Assembly: GCA_905250125.1 (NCBI GenBank)
Contig: CAJNOL010001150.1
Span: 1 to 64,000 of the forward strand
Reading direction: 5' to 3'
Source: Rotaria sordida
Lineage: Eukaryota > Rotifera > Eurotatoria > Philodinida > Philodinidae
DNA: 64,000 nt
Positions 47,288-61,400 of the stretch are shown here, piece by piece (positions within the stretch are counted from its first letter, which is position 1; each line of letters opens with the position of its first letter). The notes beneath the pieces are model-generated. The model saw only the letters and a list, made by a program, of their open reading frames with translations, was not told where the DNA came from and made no database searches. Both the position numbers and the translations under genes were made by a program.

Positions 47288-50200
47288 GTAAGTTAAAGAA
47301 AAAACGGAAGTCAATGATTGACATATGAAAAATACATAAACTAAAAGAATCATTCATGTTTCCGATAAAATACTTGTATATGATCCCCGAACAACGATCA
47401 GTCGTCGTTTTCTCTTTTTTTTTGTGTTCAATAATAACATTCGATTATAAATATGGAAAAAAAAGAGCGTGAAAGCATGATAGAAGAAAAAGAAGAAAGC
47501 AAGTAATCTTTGCTGTTACTTGTGTATGTGTGCTTCCATCATTCTTCATGTAATAGCTGTAGAAAAACGACGACAAACCAAAAAAGAACAAAAAAAAAAA
47601 GAAATATGTTAGTGTTTTCTTTGGAAGACGTTCGACGGCAATAGAATAGGCAGATCTTTTTTTCACATGTGTCATAACAACATTACTAGCTAAGGGTGTT
47701 TCGAACGAGTGTGTGCAGTTGTCTGTGATTTTTGTCACATCATTTTCACTGATCAACAACAATCGATGTTAGCGTCGTCGCTATCGCTATTTTCTAGCAA
47801 TAGTAAGATTCAAAAAGAAAAATCAATGATGGAACGATTTTATTATCAAAATAATTTTTTATGAACAAGATAAACTAAAGAGAGATGCATACACTTTCGG
47901 CTCGAACGTCAGTGTGAGTACTTTTTTCTCTTTCATTTGAAATTTTTTTTTCAGTTAATTATCTTGAACAAAGAAATGTCACTCGACATAATGAGGAGAA
48001 AAAAAATGCCAAGTCAAACTATAATATTCCATTTTTCACCAATGAACTGAACAATTGATGAGCAGGAACATTTTAGTAATTAGGTCTTTATCAATTTTTT
48101 TTTCTTACCCTTTATTGTTGATGAGCGGCGACAGTACAGGAAATATCGGCAGAGACAAAAGAAAAAGTCGTCATAACGAAAGATCACTATCTATTTAAAT
48201 AATGGTCACATTCATAAAACAGTTTTTATAAGAAATAGAAGTTCAATCTAACTAACACAAAGAACAACAGGTTCTTATTTGTTTTATTAATGCAATATTT
48301 GCTAAGTAAGTTAATTTATTTGCTGAGATTTTTTCATGGATAAATTCAAATATAAGAGATAGAATTTAAACGATTTCATAATTATATGTAAGAATACCAT
48401 TTTCTTTTTTTTAGTTGACTAGAAATTCTATAGAGAACAACTTTATAATCTCTTTTAATCTAGGAATAAATAAAATATGTACTAACTCACTAGATTATAT
48501 GTTATTCTTATGGGATTAATTGAATGACATAGTTTGTTCACAGATTTAATAGCTTTTGACATATACTAATAAAGACATTTGCTTATATTCTAAGAATTCT
48601 TAGAGTCACGGAAATAACATCGAGGCTAAAAGAAGTAACTACATGAATGTCTACTTATAATTGAGTTTCGACTTGCACGTTTCGCTCGATCTGTTTTGAA
48701 GGAAATTTAATATCGAACGCTGATTTCTAGTTCTTCCTTTTTAATAATAAATCATTGAATAATTTCTATTTTGTCAAGTTTATATAAAACTTTAGTGAAA
48801 CATGATTGTTGACATATAGAATTAAAAAAGAAATTACCTTGTGTTTTTTGTATGTTAGATTATCTGTCTGTCCAGATGACATCAGCAAAGAAATTGTTAT
48901 TAAGCTATTTATCACTTGTCTCTATTCCATATACTTTCACAGCATGTTGTAACTCAAAAAACTTGACAGATGTTGCTAAAATATTCTCAGTTCTATTATG
49001 TTTCATCTTATAATTTCACAAGGTTTATTCTTAAAAATGCTGATTTTTTTTCCTGAACTAAAATAGTTATTAAGAAAAGTTAATGCGCAATAGAAAAAAA
49101 AAGTCGAATAACTATTCTTATTTTCCAATAACCTACCTCTCGACTATCTATTTCCTTTTTACCATTGAACATCTTTATTTGCTAATATAATTCCATCGAT
49201 AGAGAATGAGTTTTTCTCGATAATAAAACAGAAAATGGTATAAATAGATTTTCTTCATCGTTGCTTGACAAACCAAGAAAAAAAAGAAGAAAAAAGAAAG
49301 AACTAGTAGGGTTCGATCCAATCATTGTGCTTATGTAGTGATAGAATGAGAATGACTTTGTCTCTACTCTTACACCGTATGTCTACATGAGATGAATGCC
49401 ATTGATAATAACACACGGAACAATCTATGCATCCTGAAAAAAAAAGAAAGAAAAGACAAATAATAGATTGAGTTATTCTCACATTCATTCTATTGATAAA
49501 TGAGTACATTTGTTACCAATGATCATAGCTTAGAAGAATTATTTTTACAAATTCACCATCATGCTGTACAGTTTTCACAGGTAAATGTTCCTGTTTATTC
49601 TTTAATGGAAAATAAATATACTTTATAACGATGATTGTTTACAACTCTACTAATATTTCCCAAGATAGTACATTTAATTTGCGTGTAGAAATATCTTTGT
49701 TTTTATCTTCAAGAAAAAAAAATACTATATTGAAATATATCATTAGAGAAAAATGAATACGCGTATTTCTGTTGATTATTTTTGGATAATAATTAAAATA
49801 TGTAATGAAAGGTATGAATATGAAATTAAAAGTAGAATAAAGATGAGAAAGATGTCGAAGAATTGATGAAAATAATTTTTGATATAATAAAAAAAAAGGA
49901 AATGACGAACGGCATATGCCGAAAGAAAGAAAAAAAAACGTAAATCATCATTGATCGATAGGCGGAGAAGAGGAAATAGATTTGCTTTCTTCGTCAAAGA
50001 AAATGTAATTAAAAATTAACAAAGGTAAGAATAACTCATATTGAATCATCAAGATTAAATAAAAAGATCCGATTTTCTTTCGGATTAAGCATAATACATA
50101 TTCTGTATGTCATAAAAGATTGAAATCGAAAGCGTAGGTAAAGAAAAAGCTTTTCTTCATCTTTTTCTTTTTTCTTTTCTTTCATTAGATTTAGCAGTAC

Positions 50201-52338
50201 AAAGAGATTATTTTGACATAACATAGAATTCAAACTAGATATAAAGCTGAATTCAAAAGAAAATACTAAGTTGTGTTAGATAGAAATAAAAAAAAGCTTT
50301 CAATAGTTCAATATATGTTGTAGCCCTATTAGAATACCTGAAATAGAATCAAATAAAGGTATTGATAGTGCCAGGATTGAAATAGGATGGGTTTTATCCA
50401 ACTTTCCGATGAACATAGTCGATTCTAAATAAATCTTATAACCTCGTTTAAAAAAAAAGTAGTACTTTAAGATTCAGTCAGATTTTACAGAATCTATGGG
50501 AATATTGAATTAACTCGTTTACAGTCCACCAGTCATTAAAGTGATCACTTTATAGATCGATTATAAAAACTGAACGATGCATAAAATTCTAAAGCTTCAA
50601 AGACATGGTATGTAATAAATTTTATGAGTTATCGATTAGTAAAAATGTATATTTCGTTCGTCTTCTAAATATCGAGCTGAAAAAAACAATGATAATTTTG
50701 GAAAAATACAAAAAAAAAACTAACATTTTATAACCAAAGTATTCTCTATTTTGAGACATTATAGATTTTTTGCGCTTGCTGTATTATATAGATTGATAAA
50801 AAGATCTACTAGTGTTTAATATAAGTTTCGAAAGTTCCATAATAGCTTGACCAATTACAGATCTTAAGGTACAAAACGGACTATGTTGCTACTCTATAGG
50901 ATAGATAGAGGACAATCAGGAATAAAGATAATGTATACATTGTAAATATTATCATGTGAGAAGTTGAAATAATACTTAATATAGATAAATTGTCTTCAGT
51001 TGTTTTATAATGTCTTTAAAACAAAAATAGATGGTTAGTTAACAACGTATATGAAAAATGTGTACTATTGTTTTTTTTACTTATTCACTCTCTCCTTTTT
51101 TTTTCTATTACTTTAACATCATGAGATATAAGCTGCTTTATCCTAGTCAATTTTGTGATGCAAGAAAAAAAAATCGGAATCTCTCCTGTTGTTTAGTTCT
51201 TCCTTATTACGATACGGTAACTGAAGTAAATAAAATCATTCAGCGTTAAGAGCTGGATATCTGATGGATCTAACCACACCCTTGACATTTCAGAAAGAAT
51301 AACACTCTATTTATTAGATTATTTTATTAGTGGTGTATCTGGAATTGCTATGCAGGGTAAACAGTTAAAGGTTATTCAAAGAAAAGCTTATGGAGTTGAT
51401 TTTGCTCATCTCAAAGTTGAATAAGTTCACCCAATTTCACTTTGCGCGTAGTCACTACATGGAAGTACAGAGAATATTGCTTTTCATTTTTATCTGGGCA
51501 GTCTATAGCTTCGAGTCTTATGATCTACTATGGTTTAATCATATTAATTGAGTTTTATGAATTCAATTGCACAAATCGTCGATAAGTATATTGAAAGTCA
51601 TTGATATTACTAGGTGAGTTTTACCTGAAAAATAGAAAATCATATTTTGTTGAGTTCAATTAAAACGATCAATTATCCATTGGTTTCTTTTATGATCGAT
51701 TAACAATTGTGAATTTCATTCTAATATTAAAACGAAATGGATATGAATGATTGTATAAATATATAATACTTCCATAGAATTTTAAAGTATGTTTGCATCG
51801 CTAATATGTAATCGAGAGGTAATTAAAAAATTTAATAGATAATTTTTTAATATATTAAAGACAACAGAAAAAAAAATCGATTGTCATGTATTTTAAAATA
51901 TGTACGTGCTTTGATTTTTCTTTTTAAGTAAATTTTATAAAAAGAAAAAAAAAGAATGAAATAGCAATCATTACCTAAATCTTTATAGTAAATGATGACC
52001 ATAGAACATCATGATCCTGTGCGACAACATATGCGGTAAACGTTTATTTGTATATTTTTCATTTAAGAACAAGAATAAATAAATAGTTAGTAGAATAAAA
52101 TGAGTTACTAGAACATACTATGGACTTTATGTCTATTCTTAAGAGATCATAATCGAATGAGAATAATATTAATTACCCTATATAGTCTTTCTCTATTGTT
52201 TCAATGTGCATTCAAGCAAAAAGTTGATTTCCTTGTGGTGCTATCATTCTATCAAAATCTATCTAGAAGACGTTTTCTATTATTTTCTTTGAAAGAAAAA
52301 AAGAATAATAATAATGATAAAAAATTTCCCTATATACT
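47288..52338. other. AT-rich region, one possible first exon
   Basis: At 49500-49580 the plus strand reads ATG then STFVTNDHSLEELFLQIHHH and AVQFSQ, ending CAG|GTAAAT in phase 0. It looks like a first coding exon, but no partner was found. Another short candidate (ATGATGACCATAGAACATC to GCG|GTAAAC, about 51992-52036) is equally unsupported. The remainder shows only poly-A/T runs and short frames. Confidence 0.3.
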
Positions 52339-55300
52339 ATGACATTCTCTGAGGTTTTACGACATCTTCATCAATATGATGAACATATCGATCAGTGAGT
52401 TTAAGAATAAATACTTTCATATCTAATACATTTTCTCTTTTCTTTATTTTCAGCATGGTAGCAGGCTTTCTCGATGCCGTCGCCAAAGTACGCCAATTTC
52501 GATTTCATAATGATGATGATTTGTATGATCGATTATCGCGACGATTTTCTGTCATTTTACTTATGTTATTTACTGTTGTTGTATCTACTAAACAATATGT
52601 TGGTGATCCCATTGCTTGTTTTGCTCCTGCACAATTCACCGGTAAATTATAAAAAAAATCAATTTTTTTTCAGTAGATACAAAGTTGAAATTATTTTCTT
52701 GATTTCAATAATAGTAACTCTAAATCAAGAAAGAAGGAACAAAAAACCAAGCAATAACTTTTAAATTGATCCTTAAGTTTTTTTTTTCTATGCAGCAATG
52801 AGAAAATATAATAAAAATATAATGAATTCTATTTTAAATGTTTTCATTGATTGTAAATTGAGAAAAAGCAATCCTTTTCAGTGTTTTTTTAGCCTTAAAA
52901 TATAAAATAAACATTTGTATATAATTATAAACGAGAAATTGAAAATCAATATTTAAAGGAAAAAAAAACCGAGCAGTATTCTCATATAACACAAATTTCT
53001 AATATGTCAATTCTTTAACTTGTATATTTGTGTAGACGATATATTCAATACTCTGAAATATAAAGTCTTATTATAATATAGTCAAAAAATGATATTCATT
53101 TTTTTTATCATCTTCAAAATCATGAATGACAAAAATCTCAAATTTGTATAAATTGTAAAGGATATCTGAAAGTAACTTTTTTTTTTTGTTGCTGAAAATA
53201 GAAATTTATTTATGTGGAAAGATAGAAAACTATGAATGATATTAGAAAATTTTCAATTAGAAGATAATTCGATCTCTATGTGATAACTAATCAAAAAGGA
53301 CAAATGTATATTAATTCAAAATTGTGACACAAAGAAGTTTTTTCCTTACGTTGATTAATCACAAGTGAACCTGTACAGGACCAGAATCACGGAAAAGAGA
53401 AATTTGCTGAGACTAGGAGCGAAGCGACGAGAAATAAGTTGTCTTAACCGAAACTAAAGGTCATAATTAACTATTCCATGATTTTAAGCGAATTATCTTA
53501 TTAATGAGAACATAATTCAAGTGACATGATCTCAAAAAACTAAAATCAACGGAATCGGAGCTCGGAAAGCTGATATCATGGAGATCAGGGCTATGATCGA
53601 AACCCATGGGAAAAGGTTATCGGGGTTGGAATCAAAAAACCTTGTTTCCGCAAAGTTCTAGTCACAATTTTATAAATTTTTGGTTTACGAGTGATTATGA
53701 AAGATTTTCTATAAAAACAAAAAAATGCCTTTATATTATTGTATAGGTTCTCATGTTGAATATGCCAATTACATCTGTTGGATATCTAATACATATTATG
53801 TACCATTTGAAAGTACCTTGCCAGCCAGACATGATGAACGACCGAAACATATTGGTTAGATTTTGTTTTCTTTTGATGATTTTTCGTTATTATTCTTTTT
53901 AATTTTTGTTTATTTTTAATTTTTAGCCTATTATCAATGGATCCCATTTATATTATTACTTATGTCTGTCCTTTTTTACATTCCCTCTGTTTTGTGGCAT
54001 GCATTTTCCACAAAAACAGGTTTTGATATAGCTAATCTTGTTAAAACATTACATAGTATGGAACAATTAAATCCTGATATACGAGATCGTACACTCAGAT
54101 ATATAGCTAAACATATTGATCGTGCTCTTGAAATTCAACGTGAAATGGGCACAGGGTTTTTTTCCCAATTTACACGTATTTTACGTCGTCATTGTCCTTT
54201 TTTTATTATTGGTCGTGCTCAAGGCAATTATTTAACTTTTGTCTATTTATTTGTCAAATTATTGTATATTACAAACGTTGTTGGTCAATTATTTTTACTT
54301 AATGTAAGGGATTTTTATTTTCTAGGTTTTTTGTTTGATTTCTTGTCTTTTTTTCTATATAGATTTTTATGGGTTCAAATTACCATGGTTATGGTATTGA
54401 AGTTTTAAAAAATTTATTATCAGGTCGTGAATGTTGTCGTTCAGCACGATTTCCTCGAGTTACAATGTGTGACTTCGAAATTCGTACTATGGCTGATCAT
54501 ATACATAAACATACGATACAGGTATTTTACACAACATTGATCAACGTAGTCAGCATTTTAGACAAGAAAAGAAAACAATAGAGAAAAATTGAAAATGTTT
54601 CTTGATTAAAGAGTAGAGTAATGTATTTTGTGCAATTAACAATCGATCGATTAAATAGTTTAGCGAACGCGAAGAATGATTATGATTTAAAAATATTTTG
54701 TAAAATTCATTTCAGACAGTACAATTTTATATCTGTTGAGAAAAACATCTTACAAGAATTTTCACATATTCATCATTGAGATAAAAATTAGTTGAATTGT
54801 TTTGAATTTTTACAACGTGTTCATCTGATTGTATTGGATTTTTAATAGAAAATTTCATATTGATCATAAGTCATGTCAGACAAACAAAATATTGTTGACG
54901 ATTATTCTTTGTTTTGAAAAATTTGTTCCATTTTTAACAAGAGCAAAAAAACGAGTTGATGAATTAGCCGATAGTAAAGGTATAAGTTAATCGGCTAAAT
55001 TCCAGCCGCCGCCGTTGCGATACAGAAAAAAAAAACTTTTTATTTTTCAAAAATTTTCGACATCTGAAATCAGTTTTTGGAGATGTTACCGTTTGATTTC
55101 TCGGTAATTAGGTCTCTACTATCGTTTTCTTTCTTTTTCATTTCAAAATTTCTCGAAATTAAGAAAATTTTTAAAAAAATTCATTGAAAAATTTCCACTG
55201 TCAACGTTTCAAATATTTCTAACCACTGTCGCCAAAGCCTAAGACTTTTGTAGTCACCGCTACCGATCGATGCATCGGCTTACACCTCTAGACGATATAT

Positions 55301-55725
55301 ATTTTTATTCACTATGATTTCAAATACCTAAATAATTAAAATAAAATTTTTTGTTTATTTTTTAGTGCGTGCTTCCCGTGAATTTATTTAATGAAAAAAT
55401 TTTTATCTTCATATGGTTTTGGCTTGTCATTGTTTCTGTCTTATCTTCATATGGTTTTCTAATATGCATATGGCAACAAATATTACCATTTAATCGTGAA
55501 CATTTCCTTAAAAAATATCTTAAAATAATGAATCGAATAACACGTGAATCATTTGATAGAAAATTATTTCATACATTTTCAAACAAATATTTAAAACCTG
55601 ATGGTGTTCTAGTTTTACGTCTTGTTGCAATCAATACAAATGATGTTGTTATGGGAGAAATAATGGTTGCTCTATGGGATAGTTTTAAACGAGCACAAGA
55701 TGCTGATGGTGGAATATTCGTGTAA
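52339..55725 (+). CDS. Innexin, complete in six exons (415 residues)
   Basis: Exons 52339-52394, 52454-52641, 53747-53854, 53927-54303, 54363-54521 and 55366-55725 sum to 1248 nt; every junction is GT-AG and in phase. Innexins form gap junctions or large-pore membrane channels of invertebrates. Signature text is present: FRFHNDDDLYDRLSRRFSV before helix 1, the first extracellular loop with two cysteines (CFAPAQFTG and YICWISNTYYVP), the hallmark YYQWIPFILL at helix 2, the second loop region with FPRVTMCDFEIR, and CVLPVNLFNEKIFIFIWFWL into helix 4. The C-terminal tail ends DADGGIFV. The ATG at 52339 gives 19 residues before MVAGFLDAVAK; that inner Met, at the start of exon 2, is an alternative start. 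Apparently functional. Intron 5 holds an old hAT-like copy. Confidence 0.92.
54975..55290. mobile_element. Old hAT-like MITE copy in innexin intron 5
   Basis: The right tip CGGCTTACACCTCTA is identical to that of the element at 22284-23509; the left tip TAAAGGTATAAGTTAATCGG is a decayed form of TAGAGGTGTAAGCCGAT. CCGCCGCCG blocks lie just inside. Flanking octamers GCCGATAG and GACGATAT agree at 6 of 8 positions, fitting an old 8-bp target duplication. Confidence 0.6.
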
Positions 55726-56844
55726 TAATAATCGAGTCAATAGGCAGCCAAAATTTTTTAAGAGTTTTCTCAGGAAATTTGTCATCTATTCCTAGTCAAG
55801 AATTTCCTTGTTTGTTTTTTTTTATAATCATATTCTCCCTCTATGCAATAGATTCTTGTCACGCATATTACAAGATCTTTTATTTCTATTTTTTTGTTCT
55901 TTTTTTTTACTGTGATATGAATATCTTATGTGTCTCTATACAGCAATTTGAAGAACATAATTGTGCAACTATATTATCAACAAAGTCAAAATTAGTATTA
56001 GCAGATTTTTTTTCTGTCACCTTTTTGACTGTTTGTTTCTATTTGAAAACTGACTATGTCAAAACGCTTTTCTTTTGTTTGTATGTGTGCATGAGTGTTT
56101 TATTTTATTTTTCACTTTTTTGTTTTAATGTTGATGAAGGAAAAAAAACGAAAAAGATGATGTATAAAAAAAAAACTAATAAAATAATTAAACTATATAT
56201 ATGATCGTTGACAATAGCTGAGAAAAACTTCTCAAAAGATTTTGAACTGTATTATCAGAGTCGACAATCAAATGATAGAAAAGGTTATAAATAAAATTTT
56301 TAGTTTTTTTTCAAGGTTAATAAACATGATTCTTCCTGTAGAATATTTTCTAGAACAACAATCTATTATTTCATACTCAATAACGTATCAATGATTTGTC
56401 AAAGTATACAGCGATTCTCCAAATGATTCGACCAGTTTCAATTTTTTTTTCTGTCGTTGTAAGTGCTAATAAGAATTCAAATATTCATTTTTGAGTAGAG
56501 AATTTTATTTCTAATAAGAATTTTCAAAGATGAAAATGATTGCTAGTTTTCCAAGGATAAAATCTTTTAAAAATCAAAACCAACGTTTTTCAGTTCCTAG
56601 AATTCTCAAGTACAATTCTTTTTGAATTACTCAGATTGATAGAATAAGCAATTCGCTATAGAATGAAATGTCTTCCAACTCTCTACGACGTTTTTTTGAT
56701 CGAGATACATCAACTTTACGGAAGGCACAGAAGTTGATCGTTTGTTTTATTTTGTTTGGAAACAGAGGACGTCGTAGGACGTGTGTCCTGCAAGATAATA
56801 TTCAAGCCTTGTAGGACATGCAAGTTACCTCACTGATAGTAGAA
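55726..56844. other. 3' flank of the innexin, no gene
   Basis: A 141-codon plus frame at 55779-56204 is Phe/Tyr/Cys-rich and low-complexity, and I do not take it as a gene. Otherwise AT-rich with no coding support. Confidence 0.4.
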
Positions 56845-57030
56845 TTCATCGTGATTTTCCATTATTATCAACAGTAACCAGAAGAGTAGGTGTCATATTA
56901 GCAACTACTGGTTTGGTAGAAAGATTATTACGTTCAGTTGAATTGATCTTACCTCAAAGATGAACACATTTATCAATAACTCAAATTGATAACCTATTAT
57001 TTATTCGTTCATACGAGAAATTCAAGAAAA
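56845..57030 (+). pseudogene. hAT transposase relic (C-terminal dimerisation region)
   Basis: The plus strand reads HRDFPLLSTVTRRVGVILAT then GLVERLLRSVELILPQR, a stop (TGA), then THLSITQIDNLLFIRSYE. FPLL, the ATS/ATT-x-ER-x(3)-S block and R-x-LS...NLLFIR are the conserved features of the hAT C-terminal dimerisation region. Only this end survives, with an in-frame stop, so no active enzyme is made here. Confidence 0.65.
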
Positions 57031-58424
57031 TACAACAAAAAGAAAATTTATTCCTTCGCGTTGTCCATCTATTTATATTGATTATATTTTGATTCCATAT
57101 CTTTATGTTTGTTTTATTATTGTTTTGTTCATCCTATAGATGTCAAGTATTTTTTTCCCATTGTTCAGTTCATTTCTGTTGGAAAAAATGTGATAAGTAT
57201 TTATTAACATGATTATATTGTAAATAATTTTTATATACATAGTACATCTATGATATTTGATATCATATCTCATATACAGATCAGTTTTTATCCTTGTCAA
57301 AAATGCAATGAAAAGATCGTACTGCAGGCCAGACTCAGGAGGATCCTTTGTTCTGGGTCTCGCAAAACAGGACGACTCAGTGGTAATGTTCTGCAAAACG
57401 CAGGATAAAACGAAGAAAATTGTCCTGTGAAGTTGTCTGTATGAAAATACCAGTTTTGTGTCTCCATCAAAAACCATCACAGAAGGCTAGAAGATATTTT
57501 ATTTTGCAGGGAATTGTTTACTCTATCACTTATGGCAGTGAAAAACATTGAGAATAAACATGGTCAAATAATTTTGGGAGCTCATGTATGTTGAGAATTT
57601 ATTTAAAAAAAGAGTGCATGAATTTTTTGTTAGATAAAATATTTTAAAAATTATATATTGACTTAAATCGTTTCATCATTAATATCTACATTTAATTATC
57701 CAAACCATCTTCTATCACCTAGAAGAATATTGGATAGAGGAAAGATGTTTTCTCAATTGTTTATCGAATTTTTCTGTTTTGTTCGATAGGAAAAGAAAGG
57801 ATAAAAAATACACTTCAAAGCTGCATTGTTAAGACGAATGAAGTTGATAGATGTATGAGGAATTAAACGAGTATTATTGCTAGCCTAACGGTATTGACAT
57901 GGATCACCAATCAAAAGTTAGAATAAAAGATGCATTAGTGGTACTTCAAATTAACTACACGCGAACATTTACCTCATCAATGCAATGTGGACATTAGTCA
58001 AACAAGGTGTTAGTGAAATTCTGATGGGAATAACATGTGAAACACGATATGGCTACTGTTGTTAAGCACAGGGAGATTGTTTTACTCTATCTATATTGAG
58101 ACACATTTCTTCACCATCCTTTTACTTATGCATTAGAAATGTAATAAGTAGTTCATATAGAATAACGATACGTTATTGATATACGGACCTGAGATCGTAT
58201 ATCAAAGTCTATCATAGTCTATGACACAAGAGAGGGTTCAAATTTTTACCTCTATACTTGAACATTTCTTTTAGATCGCGTTTCACAAAATGACTATTAT
58301 TCTTACATTTACATAATAGAGATTCGATCAAGTAAGTTTTTCTACTAATCGGTGATCAATTGAAATTTTTCAAAGTATTTTTAATACAACTTTGATACGT
58401 TTATTTAGATTGATAAAAATTTTC
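57031..58424. other. No gene recognised
   Basis: A 125-codon minus frame at 57103-57480 lacks motifs and splice partners. The patch near 57320-57430 is somewhat less AT-rich (CAGACTCAGGAGGATCC) but carries no recognisable domain. Confidence 0.4.
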
Positions 58425-61400
58425 TCAATTAATCAAACGTATTTCACAAATATGAAAAGAACTTTCGTCATCTATTAATGACATAAATTTGATAAAACGA
58501 AAAACTTGAAAACCATCTGGAAACAATTGTGTACGAAAAATGACTAATTTTTTTTGTTTCTTATAAATAATTCCTGATTGAGGTTTTTTAGGAAGTTGAA
58601 TCCATGTTTGACTATCGAGTGATATTGAAATTTGTAATTTTTTTTGTAAAGATTTTCTATGTAAATATTCAATGGAAAATGCAAGATTACGATCGGCTTG
58701 TATTGTTTGAAAATCAATCCCATATAAATCTCCATATCGTAATGAACGATTCATTTTCCAACAAGTTTTATTATCATTATCAACAGCATTAGCTGTATTA
58801 AATTCTTGAAAAAATGTGAAATTTTCTCGATATGCAGATTTTCGCATATTAGGTAAATTAGCACGTGTACCACGTTTAAAATCAGTTGCTATATTAAATG
58901 GTATTTGTTCAAGATTATCAATTGGTAAACAATTAGTAAAAAAAATAAATTTATCATTATATGAACAAGGTGATTTTGTATATGTAACTAAAGTATTTGA
59001 TGCACGTTTTCGTTGAAATAAATTAAAATTAAAATAAGAACGAAGTGATTTTTCAAGAGTTTGAATACTCATAACTGATGCTCGATATTGTAATAATTCA
59101 AAATCATAATTTTCAAATGATGATTCAACACCTTCGTTAGACTGAAGTAAACGTCCATTGAATTGAGCTGGTATTTGATTCATCCATATGGAAAAAAATT
59201 GATCACTTTGTGGAATTAAATCTAATAAAACAATGTTTATACAGATATAACTATTGTACTTATTTTTATCATATTGATAATAAAAGACAATCATTTGTTT
59301 TGTTAATTTTTGACAAGTGCCTCAAGTTCCAGTCTAGCCTATTTTATAGTTTAATTCGCATAAACTATCATATTTTTCGTTTTCAATATGAGAACCTTCA
59401 GTTAAGTAAGTGTGTTAATGTTTTCCACTAAAATCGATTTTGGACCTTGATAGATTCAAATCACATAGAATCTTTAAGATTTATTGGAGCTATAGCAGAG
59501 AAGCCGTGATAAAATTTTCATCTCGATGCCATAAAGTTTTCTGCAGATATTCATCAAATAATGTTCAAAATTAGCTAATTTGCCGACTCGAAATTCTCTA
59601 TGGGTCATCATTAGGAACATCTAGTTTTTCTTTTTATTTGAAGGAGCATGTAAACCTGCAGAGTCTAACTGGATCATTTTTTGAAAAAATTACTTTTTTA
59701 TTTTCGGCAAAAGGATGACAAATTCAATAGCTCAAAATACTCGAAAAATCAATATCTAATTATTTGAATTTATTTTCTATCAGAACAAAGCTTAATTTCA
59801 AACATAGGTTCGATCAAATCCTGTCGCTAAAGATGCTCTTTCAAACAAAAACATCATTATTGACTACAATCAAGTTACCTGGGGAATCTGTGGATGTGCG
59901 ATCAAATAATCGTAAACAGAGAAAATGCAAAAAAAAAAACGTTTTTTTTAAATGATAAATTCATGATTTTTCGATGTTTTTTTTATTTTTCTCTTTATTT
60001 CTCTAACAGTAAATTTCTCTTGAATGTTAGAAAAGCTTTTTTCTAAATTCACCTTTCAGGAATATCGGTGTTTTCGAGGTAGCAAATTAGACAGGAATTA
60101 TCAAGAATTATATTTAAAAAAAGTGAAGTAACAACAAATTAATTATGTTTATTTTGAAAGATGAAACGTCTAGCTATTCAACCATGCATATATCTCAATT
60201 TCGACTTTTCTGAGAAAAGTTCACTTTTATCAAGTAAGAGAAGAAATCTGATAAATGTCAAAATACTATATGAACTCTATCTGATGATGAATTAAAGCCT
60301 ACACAAATCTGCGCTACTGTAGACTGTTATGTTGATCTAGACCTGCCCGTATAGAATAGCGGCGAAGACAGTGAATGCATGATAAAACTACAATGATCTT
60401 AGACTCATTTCGACCTTTTGGATCTGATGAAGGAGATCTATTTCAAGAAAATAGCTGAATTTTATAAGACACGACTGATCTGTGAGAACTAACGAGGAAA
60501 CTTTTTCAGGTGCCCCTTCGATTTCAATGATTTTTTTTTTCGCCTATAGATACTATTCAGTGCTCTAGTAAAAACTCTTAACGGATTTGAGTTTCTATCA
60601 TTTCCTTCAAAAGTTATGAACATTTAAATTTTATTTCTATAATGCATAACATACAGTATGGACCATAAATAGTACTGCGATAGAAAATGGAATATCTTCG
60701 CATCAGTTCAATTGAATGGGCTGATTTTTTGGTTATTTGTAAAAGTTTATTCAAAACTTTTTCTTTTCATACAGATAAGATAAGCAAATATTACCATTAA
60801 GTATTATTGCTGGTATTATGAAAGCAATTATACCTGTTATCAAGTACAAAAAAATACATGTTTAGCATTTGAAAGATCATTTTGATTTGTCATCTAACAG
60901 AATACGAAGAAAAAGTCAAAAATGAACTTTATCAATGATTCTGTATTGGTATACATAAAGCAATTTTTCAAAACTAGTCAGTGTTAATGCTGAAGTTTGT
61001 GCGATATAAGTAAGACACAATTGCAGTCCTTTGAATGTCAAAACACCAAGTCTCTTGCAAAAACCTGTATTCTATGTTTGAAAATTCGATCTTTGTAACC
61101 GTTGACTTTTAAATTAACCAGTTTTGAAAAGTTGCTTTATGTATATCAATACAGAATTGTTCAAAAGTTCATTTTTGACTTTTTCTTCGTATTCTGTTAG
61201 ATGACAAATCAAAATCATCTTTCAAATGCTAAACATGTATTTTTTTGTACTTGATAACAGGTATAATTGCTTCCATGATACCAACTAAAATACTTAATGG
61301 TAATATTTGTTTATCTTATCTGTATGAAAAGAAAAAGCTTTAAATAAACTTTTACAAATAACCAAAAAATTAGCCCATTTAATGGAACCAATGTGGAGAT

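Noticed and set aside
49300-49330. GGGTTCGATCCA resembling a tRNA B box
   Set aside because: No A box, acceptor stem or cloverleaf could be formed around it.
55779-56204. 141-codon plus frame after the innexin
   Set aside because: Phe/Tyr/Cys/Lys-rich low-complexity translation of poly-T DNA, no motif, no splice context.
58604-59016. Two plus-strand frames of 62 and 66 codons
   Set aside because: They are shadows of the discoidin-like exon on the minus strand.
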